This document shows positions 1 to 6,100 of a DNA stretch of 20,911 nucleotides, piece after piece. Position 1 is the stretch's first letter. Every line of letters starts with the position of its first letter. This DNA comes from Lysobacteraceae bacterium. GTDB taxonomy: Bacteria > Pseudomonadota > Gammaproteobacteria > Xanthomonadales > Xanthomonadaceae. Both the position numbers and the translations under genes were made by a program. Where the stretch lies: assembly GCA_003449515.1 (NCBI GenBank), contig DMHI01000115.1, positions 1 through 20,911 of the forward strand. The letters run 5' to 3'. Under the pieces are notes generated by a model. It did not search any database, had not been told where the DNA came from, and saw nothing but the letters and a program-made list of their open reading frames with translations.

Positions 1-711
1 CTCATGATGCTCGACGAGTTCTTCGTCAACGATGCCGCCGACGCGCTGATCCTCTCGCGCTTGCTGGAGCAACTGTTCGATCGCGGCGTCACCCTGGTGA
101 CCACGTCGAATGTCGCGCCGCAGGGCCTGTACGCCAACGGCCTGCAGCGCGCGCGCTTCCTGCCGGCGATCGCGCTGATCGAGAAGGACTGCGTGGTGCT
201 GCGGCTCGGTAGCGATACCGATTTCCGGCTGCGCCAGCTTTCCCAGGCCGACATCTGGCATGTGCCGATCGATGCCGAGGGCGAGGCGCAGCTCGCCGAG
301 CACTTCCGCGTGCTCAACGGCATCGGCACCTGCCAGCGGGGCCCGTTGTCGGTGAACGGCCGCGACATCCCGGCCAGGGCGCTGGGCGAAGGCGTGGCGT
401 GGTTCGACTTCGAGGCGTTGTGCGAAGGCCCACGCTCCGCCGCCGACTACATCGAGATCGCCAGTGAGCACCACACCCTGCTGCTCTCGGGCGTGCCCAC
501 GTTCAGCGATGAGAGCACCGATGCACCGCGGCGCTTCATCCACCTCGTCGATGAGCTTTACGACCGCAGCGTGAACCTTGTCGCCACCGCCGCCGCGCAG
601 CCGCAGGGCCTGTACAAAGGCTTCAAGCTGCGGATCGAGTTCGAGCGCACGGTGTCGCGGTTGATCGAGATGCGCAGCGCCGAATACCTGGCCCGGGCGC
701 ATCGGCCATGA
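1..711 (+). CDS. zapE: Cell division ATPase ZapE (AFG1-like), C-terminal part
   Basis: The gene is cut by the left edge and is read in frame from base 1. The first visible residues, LMMLDEFFV, are the Walker B region (hhhhDE) of an AFG1/ZapE-type P-loop ATPase. They are followed by TTSN and NGLQRARFLPAI, motifs typical of this family. Walker A lies outside the window. The visible 236 residues end with the family's usual C-terminal region (QGLYKGFKLRIEFERTVSRLIEM). ZapE is known as an ATPase that acts at the Z-ring late in division; AFG1 is its mitochondrial relative. The stop is TGA at 709-711. The gene is followed by 73 bp before queF on the same strand, and I see no clear terminator there. 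Confidence 0.93.
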   Translation, partial: LMMLDEFFVNDAADALILSRLLEQLFDRGVTLVTTSNVAPQGLYANGLQRARFLPAIALIEKDCVVLRLGSDTDFRLRQLSQADIWHVPIDAEGEAQLAEHFRVLNGIGTCQRGPLSVNGRDIPARALGEGVAWFDFEALCEGPRSAADYIEIASEHHTLLLSGVPTFSDESTDAPRRFIHLVDELYDRSVNLVATAAAQPQGLYKGFKLRIEFERTVSRLIEMRSAEYLARAHRP

Positions 712-784
712 GGGCGGTGCCGTAGCGTGCCGACCTTGGCCGGTTCAGCCGTGTTTCGCCGCCCGCAGGCTATCCTCCGTGCCG

Positions 785-1612
785 ATGAACACCCCTGAAT
801 CCTCGACGCTGGGACAGCGCGTCGCTTACCCGTCGGCCTACGACGCCAGCCTGCTCTTCCCCATCCGGCGCGCGGAATCCCGCGCCCGGCTCGGCCTCGA
901 CGAGGCGCTGCCGTTCGTCGGCGTCGACCTGTGGAACGCCTACGAACTCTCGTGGCTCGATCCGCGCGGCAAACCGCAGGTGGCGCTGGCCGAAGTGCGC
1001 GTGCCCGCGACGTCGCCGAACCTGATCGAGTCGAAGAGCTTCAAGCTGTACCTGAACTCGTTCTCGCAGGAGCGCATGGCCAGCACCGACGCGCTGCGCG
1101 CCGCATTGATCGGCGATCTCTCGGCCGCCGCCGCTGCGCCGGTGTCGGTGAGTCTGATCGCGCCCACCTCGCCGCAGGCCTTCCCGGTGAGTGTGCTGCC
1201 CGGCGAGCTGATCGACGGTGTGGCCATCGCCATCGAACACTACGGCCCGCCGCTGCCCGAGCTGCTGAAGGCCGATACCGAGGAGCCGGTCGAGGAGACG
1301 CTGGTCTCGCACCTGTTCCGCTCGAACTGCCCGGTCACCGGCCAGCCCGACTGGGCCAGCCTGCAGATCGCCTACAGCGGGCCGCGCATCGACCGCGCCG
1401 CGCTGCTGCGTTATCTCGTGAGCTTCCGCACCCACAGCGATTTCCACGAGGCCTGCGTCGAGCGCATCTTTCTCGACCTGCGCGCGCGCTGCGCGCCGGC
1501 GAAGCTGGCGGTGTACGCCCGATTCACCCGCCGTGGCGGTCTCGACATCAATCCGTTCCGGGCCTTGCCCGGCGCGGCGATGCCGGACAATCTGCGCCTG
1601 TCCCGGCAGTAG
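785..1612 (+). CDS. queF: NADPH-dependent preQ0 (7-cyano-7-deazaguanine) reductase QueF
   Basis: QueF reduces the nitrile of preQ0 to preQ1 in queuosine tRNA-modification synthesis, in the cytoplasm. The 275-residue protein is the long, tandem T-fold type of proteobacteria; the E. coli protein has 282 residues. It has the QueF signature ESKSFKLYLNSF (residues 82-93). It has the catalytic segment SNCPVTGQPDW, with nucleophile Cys182 and Asp189, and FHE with His221 and Glu222. These sit at a constant offset of 8 from E. coli Cys190, Asp197, His229 and Glu230. I chose ATG at 785; an in-frame GTG at 779 is also possible. No good Shine-Dalgarno site precedes either. No other queuosine genes are in the window. 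Confidence 0.96.
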   Translation: MNTPESSTLGQRVAYPSAYDASLLFPIRRAESRARLGLDEALPFVGVDLWNAYELSWLDPRGKPQVALAEVRVPATSPNLIESKSFKLYLNSFSQERMASTDALRAALIGDLSAAAAAPVSVSLIAPTSPQAFPVSVLPGELIDGVAIAIEHYGPPLPELLKADTEEPVEETLVSHLFRSNCPVTGQPDWASLQIAYSGPRIDRAALLRYLVSFRTHSDFHEACVERIFLDLRARCAPAKLAVYARFTRRGGLDINPFRALPGAAMPDNLRLSRQ

Positions 1613-1631
1613 CCGCCTGTTGGAGCCGACC

Positions 1632-2162
1632 ATGCCCGCCTTCCCCGTGTTGAACGAGCGTTGCGCGACCATCGCTCTGGCCCTGCTGCTGCTCGCGGCG
1701 CTGCCGGGCTGCGGGCGCGAGAACCGTGAGAGCGCGGGCAGCGGCGCGCCGCCGGCCGCAGCGGGCGAGGCTGCCGAGGCGCGAACCGCCACTGGCGATG
1801 CCTCGACGGCGCAAGATGCCGTGGCCGATCTCGGCACGCTGGAAGCCGTGGCCCTCGAGCTCGGCACCACGCTCGACGCCGATGGCCGCGTGGCGGTCGC
1901 GCGCGAGGTGGTGGCCGCCGCCGACGCCGTGCATGTGAGTCTGGTGACGGTGGGCGAGGCCGGGGCCGCACCGATCGCCGTGCGTTGGCGCGATGCCGCC
2001 GGCACCGAGATCGACGCCGACGAGCGCGCGATCAGCGCCACCGGACCGGCGGTGCATACCTTCACCCGCCAGCCCGAGGGCGGCTGGGTGTCGGGCCGCT
2101 ACGAAGTCGAGGTGCTGCTGGGAGGCTCGAGCGCCGGCGTCCGCGGCTTCGAGGTGCGGTGA
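1632..2162 (+). CDS. Predicted lipoprotein with C-terminal beta-sandwich-like domain, function unknown
   Basis: This is a 176-residue protein beginning 19 bp after queF. The start is ATG at 1632, because the hydrophobic signal (residues 11-24) and lipobox LPGC (lipidated Cys27) follow at the right distance. After a low-complexity Ala/Gly/Glu linker (about 28-65), the C-terminal hundred residues alternate hydrophobic and polar positions. They end in a pattern of Gly-Pro, Trp-Val-Ser-Gly-Arg-Tyr and repeated valines that looks like an Ig-like or jelly-roll domain. I do not recognise a named family. It would be anchored to the outer or inner membrane on the periplasmic side. It is convergent with the TonB receptor gene, with only 10 bp between the stops. 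It could share a transcript with queF, but no functional link is evident. Confidence 0.78.
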   Translation: MPAFPVLNERCATIALALLLLAALPGCGRENRESAGSGAPPAAAGEAAEARTATGDASTAQDAVADLGTLEAVALELGTTLDADGRVAVAREVVAAADAVHVSLVTVGEAGAAPIAVRWRDAAGTEIDADERAISATGPAVHTFTRQPEGGWVSGRYEVEVLLGGSSAGVRGFEVR

Positions 2163-2172
2163 GCGTTGGCCG

Positions 2173-4290
2173 TCAGCGCGGCATCCACGCCAGGCTGACG
2201 AACACGCTGCGGCCCGCGCCGGGAAAACTGCGCTCCTCGCCGAAGGCGAAATCGACCCGTTCCGCGTAGCGGCGGTCGGCGAGGTTCATCAGCCGCAGGT
2301 TCGCGTGCCACTGTGGCGAGAGCACAACATCGAGCCGCGCGTGCCAAAGCACATGGCCGCCGTAGCGGCGCGTGTTCGCCGCGTTGGTGAAGTAGCCGCC
2401 CTGCCATACCGCTTCCAGTCCGGCGTCGACGCGATCGCCCAAGGCGCGGCCGAGGCGGGCACCGCCCAGCCACTCGGGCGCGGTATCGATGCGCGCGCCG
2501 CGGCGGATCGTCTCGCCCTGCGGCAGCAGGCGATCGAAGGCGTAGCGCTGGTCGCTCCAGGCGAGGTTGGCATCGACCCATGTCGCCGCGCCGGAGTGCC
2601 AGCGCGCATCGATCTCGATGCCACGATGGCGCGTGGCGGCACCCGGCACCGACAGCCCCTGCGCATCGCGCAGCAGCACGTCGCGCTTGCGCATCGCGTA
2701 GGCCACTGCGCTGGCGGCGATGCGCCGGCCGTCGTAGCGCAGTGTGGCCTCGAGGCTCCCGGCGCTTTCCACGCCGATGCCGTCCACGCTCTGGCCGCGC
2801 TGCAGGCGGTACAGCTCGGTGGCCTGCGGAAAGCGGAAGGCGCGGGCGGCGCGCGCGCCCACCGACCAGCCGTCGTCGAACTGGCGCAGCCAGCCCAGTT
2901 GCAGCGCGTGCGCGGTGAACACATCGCGGCGGTCGCCCGGCCGCAGGTAGAGGCAGCCGCCGAAGTCGCAGACGCTGCCGTCATCGCGCCGGTTGCCGTC
3001 GCCGGCGCGGTTGTCGTAGCGGTAGCGCAGGCGCTCGAGCCGTGCGCCGGCGGTGATGGCGTTGCGGCCGATGCGCCACTGCATCTCGCCGAATGCCGCC
3101 ACCTGCAGCGCATCCACCGCGTAGTCGTAGTGCGTGCCTGCCGGGCGGATGGCGTTCTGCGCTGGCGTGCCGCTGGTCAGCGCACGCGCCTGGCGCTGCA
3201 CGAGCTCGCCGTCCACCGCTTCCACGTCGAGGCCCAGGCGTCGATCCGGTGTGCCCCAGAGCACCTGCATGCCGGCGCTGCGGCTGGCGTTCTCCTCCAG
3301 CGGTTGGCCGAGCAGGAAATGCTGCAGGAACACCTGCTCATCGCGGCGCAGGTAGGGCCGCAGATCGAGCAGCCCGTCGCCAAGCGCGTACTCGTGGTGC
3401 AGCAGCAGGCGTGCGCTGTCGGCGTGGCGGAAGGCCTCGGGGTTCTGGTTGAGCACGCGCCGCGCATCGCGCCACGCACGGTCGCCGAAGGCGAAACCGG
3501 CGGTTTCCTGGCGCAGCCGGTTTCCCGTGAGCGACAACCGCGTGGCGCCGTCCCCGGTGGGCATCCACTGCGCGGTGAACTGCTGCTGCCGATAGCCTTC
3601 GTCGGCGCGGAAGCTGCCGGCATCCACCGCGTTGGCATCGAGGCGCAGGCCGCTGGCGCTGCCGTCGAGCGAGACCAAGGCGCGCCGGTAGTCGTCGCTG
3701 CCGATCTCCAGCCGCAGCCGATGGCCGTCGCCGGGGCGCCGAGGCCGCGCCGCCACCACGCCATGCAGCGCATTGCTGCCGTGCACCGCGCTGCCCGGCC
3801 CGCGCAGCACCTCGAGCGCGCCGGCCTGCGCGAGGTTCAGGTCGAAGAGCTGGTTGACGTTGCAGAAGCCCGCCGGCCGCGTCGGCACACCATCGTCGAG
3901 GACGAGGAAGGCGCCGCAGGCACCGGGGCCGGTGAGCACCGGCGAACGCAGGGCGAGAAGCTGCTCCTGCCCGCTGCCGCGACTGGCCCAGGCGCCGGGC
4001 ACGCGCGCCAGCACCTCGTTGGCGTGGGTGGCACCGAGGCGATCGAGCACCGTGGCCGACAGCACACTCACTGCTTCGGTGCGCAAGCGCGCATCGTCGG
4101 GGCGGCGGCCGACCACATCGATCGCATCGAGACGGGTCGCGCGGTTGCCGGCTGGATCGGTCTGCACCGGCACGCCCGATGCGCTCGCCACTCCGGCCAT
4201 GAGCGCGGCCCCGATCGCGGCAACGACGGCACGGCGGTGGCGGGAAGCGGGCGCGTGGGCGCACGACGGGGAAGCCGGAGACAGGGACAT
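2173..4290 (-). CDS. TonB-dependent outer-membrane receptor, substrate unknown
   Basis: This 705-residue protein has an N-terminal signal region (Arg-rich start, hydrophobic segment at about 21-38). A likely TonB box lies in LDAIDVVGRR (residues 54-63). A plug domain follows at about 65-185, with the usual NEVLARVPG and LEVLRGPGSAVHGSNALHGVV motifs, and then a 22-strand-type barrel. The C-terminus (SVFVSLAWMPR) is a plausible last strand, although it ends in Arg rather than an aromatic residue. The plug has two cysteines (125 and 143), and a loop at about 441-446 carries Cys-x4-Cys; such pairs could form disulfides in the periplasm or outside. These receptors import siderophores, cobalamin, sugars or other ligands; nothing here fixes the substrate. 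It lies 58 bp downstream of the ArsR-DUF2798 pair on the same strand and may be co-transcribed with them. Confidence 0.93.
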   Translation of the reverse strand: MSLSPASPSCAHAPASRHRRAVVAAIGAALMAGVASASGVPVQTDPAGNRATRLDAIDVVGRRPDDARLRTEAVSVLSATVLDRLGATHANEVLARVPGAWASRGSGQEQLLALRSPVLTGPGACGAFLVLDDGVPTRPAGFCNVNQLFDLNLAQAGALEVLRGPGSAVHGSNALHGVVAARPRRPGDGHRLRLEIGSDDYRRALVSLDGSASGLRLDANAVDAGSFRADEGYRQQQFTAQWMPTGDGATRLSLTGNRLRQETAGFAFGDRAWRDARRVLNQNPEAFRHADSARLLLHHEYALGDGLLDLRPYLRRDEQVFLQHFLLGQPLEENASRSAGMQVLWGTPDRRLGLDVEAVDGELVQRQARALTSGTPAQNAIRPAGTHYDYAVDALQVAAFGEMQWRIGRNAITAGARLERLRYRYDNRAGDGNRRDDGSVCDFGGCLYLRPGDRRDVFTAHALQLGWLRQFDDGWSVGARAARAFRFPQATELYRLQRGQSVDGIGVESAGSLEATLRYDGRRIAASAVAYAMRKRDVLLRDAQGLSVPGAATRHRGIEIDARWHSGAATWVDANLAWSDQRYAFDRLLPQGETIRRGARIDTAPEWLGGARLGRALGDRVDAGLEAVWQGGYFTNAANTRRYGGHVLWHARLDVVLSPQWHANLRLMNLADRRYAERVDFAFGEERSFPGAGRSVFVSLAWMPR

Positions 4291-4319
4291 GCGAAAAGTG
4301 TCGCGCCATCACGGTGGAG

Positions 4320-4335
4320 GCCGTGTGGCCACGGC
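4320..4335 (-). other. GC-rich hairpin between the DUF2798 gene and the TonB receptor
   Basis: A perfect 6-bp stem GCCGTG/CACGGC with a four-base loop lies in the 58-bp gap upstream of the TonB receptor start. There is no T-tract on either strand, so a classic intrinsic terminator is not supported. It could reduce read-through or stabilise an mRNA end, or be chance in GC-rich DNA. Confidence 0.25.
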
Positions 4336-4348
4336 ACCGCGCCGGGCC

Positions 4349-4567
4349 TCAATCCAGCAGGCGTTGCGTCCAGCGCCGCGCGAGCGGTGCGCAAAAGAAC
4401 GCGGCGACGATCGCGATCGGCCACACCACGACGAACGCCTTGGCCCAGCGCAGCAGGAATCCAGCGTCAAGGCCGGTGTTGATCGCGGTGAGCACGCCGC
4501 TCATCAGGAAGGCCATCAGCAGGGCCATCAGAACCGCGAACAGCGCCCGGAACTTCAGGCTGTCCAT
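4349..4567 (-). CDS. DUF2798-type small inner-membrane protein
   Basis: This is a 72-residue protein with two predicted membrane helices, at about residues 7-29 and 42-61. The short polar turn between them contains Asn30, Thr31 and Asp34. The second half contains W-x7-W-P, followed by FFCAPLARRWTQRLLD. Length and pattern match the DUF2798 family, which has no established function. Its ATG overlaps the TGA of the upstream ArsR gene (TGATG on the minus strand, 4565-4569), a classic translational-coupling arrangement. It is therefore very likely expressed with the regulator and under its control. The family assignment is from sequence pattern memory, not from a search. Confidence 0.82.
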   Translation of the reverse strand: MDSLKFRALFAVLMALLMAFLMSGVLTAINTGLDAGFLLRWAKAFVVVWPIAIVAAFFCAPLARRWTQRLLD

Positions 4568-4923
4568 CAGCGGCCGCCCCGCTTCCGGGCCGGGGAGGGC
4601 CCCGCGGGTTGCGGGCAGAACAGTTCGTGCAGCGTGCCCAGCAGCGCGCGGGCTGGGCCCTCGCGCAGGGCGTAGTGGATCACCTGCGCCTCGCGCCGGG
4701 TCTCGACCAGACCCTGCTCTCGCAACACCGCGAGGTGTTGCGAGAGCGCCGATTGCGACAGCGCGACGTGCGCATTGATCTCGCCCACCGATCGCTCGCC
4801 ATCGACAAGCAGGCACAGGATGCGCAGGCGCTGGGCGTTGCCGAGCGTCTTCAGCAGCTCGGCAGCGACTTCGGCCTGGGCGTCCATGGCTTCGGCGAGG
4901 GACGGGGCGCTGGCGCGTGGCAT
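4567..4923 (-). CDS. ArsR-family dithiol repressor, BigR/SqrR-like (candidate persulfide sensor)
   Basis: This 118-residue winged-helix repressor has a helix-turn-helix at about residues 44-70 (GEINAHVALSQSALSQHLAV) and a wing at LVETRREAQVIHYAL. The Q-I/V-x-Y wing and the SQSALSQHLAVLR recognition helix resemble BigR, SqrR and YgaV. The metal-binding ELCVCDL motif of SmtB/ArsR metal sensors is absent. Two cysteines, Cys37 (in LRILCLLVDGE) and Cys103 (in HELFCPQP), are 66 residues apart. That matches Cys42/Cys108 of BigR and Cys41/Cys107 of SqrR, which form the sulfur-bridged switch in those proteins. ATG 4923 is chosen; Met13 is an alternative start that would keep both cysteines. It is divergent from the RND operon, so it probably represses that operon and itself. 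What it senses here is inference. Confidence 0.92.
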   Translation of the reverse strand: MPRASAPSLAEAMDAQAEVAAELLKTLGNAQRLRILCLLVDGERSVGEINAHVALSQSALSQHLAVLREQGLVETRREAQVIHYALREGPARALLGTLHELFCPQPAGPSPARKRGGR

Positions 4924-4963
4924 TGGCGGAACCGGGTGGACGAGGGATCATGGTGCACGATGC

Positions 4964-4978
4964 TTGCTAAATTAGCAA
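4964..4978. promoter_or_regulatory. Perfect 15-bp palindromic operator (site 1)
   Basis: TTGCTAA-A-TTAGCAA is a perfect 7-1-7 palindrome in an AT-rich patch of otherwise GC-rich DNA, between the divergent ArsR and RND-adaptor genes. Size and symmetry fit a dimeric ArsR-family repressor. It overlaps the plus-strand -35 candidate (TTGCTA, 4964-4969). It would also lie just downstream of the transcription start set by the minus-strand TATAAT. Confidence 0.8.
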
Positions 4979-4979
4979 C

Positions 4980-4992
4980 CTCTAAATTATAG
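4980..4992. promoter_or_regulatory. Second, imperfect operator copy (site 2)
   Basis: CTCTAA-A-TTATAG is a palindrome with five of six arm positions paired. It shares the eight-base core CTAAATTA with site 1. The cores start at 4967 and 4982, and the centres (4971 and 4986) are exactly 15 bp apart. It covers the -10 regions of both candidate divergent promoters. Confidence 0.65.
4986..4991 (-). promoter_or_regulatory. Candidate -10 box of the arsR-DUF2798 transcript
   Basis: The minus strand reads a perfect TATAAT here. No good -35 is seen 16-18 bp upstream, so the call rests on the -10 alone. The transcript would start near 4979, placing operator site 1 over the first transcribed bases, which fits autorepression. 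Confidence 0.4.
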
Positions 4993-5020
4993 TTTCCTCA
5001 AGAAAAGCCGGAGCCACCCC

Positions 5021-6100
5021 ATGACCCTCGATCGTGCCAGCCGCGTGTTTCTGACCTCGGCACTCGCCGTCGCGCTGCTGGCCGCCTGCGCGGGCGAGGC
5101 CCCGCCACCGCCGCCTTCGCCGGCAGCGGTGCCCGAGACGGTGCTGGTGATGCCGACAGTCGTGGCGCGCGAGCGCCGCTGGGACGGCGTGGTGCAGGCG
5201 GTGCATCAGGCAACGCTGGCGGCGCAGACCGCTGGCCGGGTGGTCGAACTTCCGGTCGACGTGAACGACGTGGTGAAGGCTGGCGACGTGGTGGCGCGCT
5301 TCACCGATGTCGAGCAGCGCAGTGGGCGGGTCCAGGCCGACGCCGCATTGCGTGCCGCGATGGCGCAAGCCGCGGAGGCCGAGGCTGAACATCGTCGCAT
5401 GGTCGGTCTCGCGGCGCGCCAGCTCGTCGCCCGCGCGCAGCTCGATCAGGCCACCGCACGACGCGACGCGGCGCGTGCCGCCCTCGCCGCGGCCGGCGCC
5501 GGGGCTGCGCGGGCCGGTGAACAGGTCACCTACACGGTGGTGCGCGCACCCTATGCCGGGCTGGTCACTCGACGCCATGTCGAGCTTGGTGAGACCGTCG
5601 CCCCGGGCCAGCCCCTGCTCTCCGGCCTTTCGCTCGATCGTCTGCGCGTGGAGGTGCAGGTGCCGCAGGCCGACATCGTGGCGATCCGCGAATACCGGAC
5701 GGCGACGATCCGGCTCGCCGATGGGCGCGATGTTGTCGCCCGCGATGTCGTGGTGTTCCCGGCCGCCGATCCACAGGCGCACACCTTCACGGTGCGTGTC
5801 GAGCTGCCGCGGATGGACAGCGGCCTGCAACCCGGCAATCTCGCCGAGGTGCGCTTCAAGATCGGTGACGCCGAGCGCCTGCTGGTGCCGGCCACGGCGC
5901 TCGTCCGCCGCGGCGAGATCGTGGCCGTCCATGTGCGCGCGCCGGACGGCCGGATCGGTCTGCGCCATATCCGTACCGGCGAGCCGTTCGGCGATCGGGT
6001 TGAAGTGATCGCCGGTCTGGCGGCGGGCGAGGCGATCATCCTCGACCCGCTCGCGGCGATGCGCGCGCAGCGCGCCGTCCGGGAGGCCATCGATGACTGA
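5021..6100 (+). CDS. RND efflux periplasmic adaptor (membrane fusion) lipoprotein
   Basis: This 359-residue adaptor links an inner-membrane RND pump to an outer-membrane channel. It has a signal peptide and lipobox LAAC (lipidated Cys23), then a Pro-rich linker. The first half-lipoyl segment (about 61-92) contains AAQTAGRVVELPVDVNDVVKAGDVVARF. An Ala-rich helical hairpin follows (about 100-170), then the second lipoyl half (YTVVRAPYAGLVTRRHVELGETVAPGQPL) and beta-barrel and membrane-proximal domains. The hairpin is short, as in many compact adaptors. The start is ATG 5021 with GGAG 7 nt upstream. Its end overlaps the permease start by 8 nt. No outer-membrane factor gene is nearby, so a TolC-like protein encoded elsewhere would be needed. 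Confidence 0.94.
   Translation: MTLDRASRVFLTSALAVALLAACAGEAPPPPPSPAAVPETVLVMPTVVARERRWDGVVQAVHQATLAAQTAGRVVELPVDVNDVVKAGDVVARFTDVEQRSGRVQADAALRAAMAQAAEAEAEHRRMVGLAARQLVARAQLDQATARRDAARAALAAAGAGAARAGEQVTYTVVRAPYAGLVTRRHVELGETVAPGQPLLSGLSLDRLRVEVQVPQADIVAIREYRTATIRLADGRDVVARDVVVFPAADPQAHTFTVRVELPRMDSGLQPGNLAEVRFKIGDAERLLVPATALVRRGEIVAVHVRAPDGRIGLRHIRTGEPFGDRVEVIAGLAAGEAIILDPLAAMRAQRAVREAIDD

Larger units (their letters stand above)
4964..4993 (+). promoter_or_regulatory. Candidate promoter of the RND efflux operon
   Basis: The -35 is TTGCTA (4964-4969; four of six match the sigma-70 consensus), the spacer is 18 bp, and the -10 is TATAGT (4988-4993; five of six). Both elements are covered by the two palindromic operator copies. 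A ribosome site GGAG (5010-5013) follows, 7 nt before the adaptor ATG at 5021. Confidence 0.6.

Noticed and set aside
785..2162. Queuosine operon
   Set aside because: Only queF is present; the next gene is an unrelated lipoprotein.
1993..4482. An 829-codon open frame on the plus strand opposite the TonB receptor
   Set aside because: The composition is Ala/Arg/His-rich without recognisable motifs, while the opposite strand encodes a full TonB receptor with signal and plug. High GC makes such long antisense frames common.
4567..4923. Arsenic or zinc sensor ArsR/SmtB
   Set aside because: The ELCVCDL metal motif and C-terminal His/Asp metal sites are not seen; the two cysteines fit the dithiol sensors instead. 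No ars genes are nearby.
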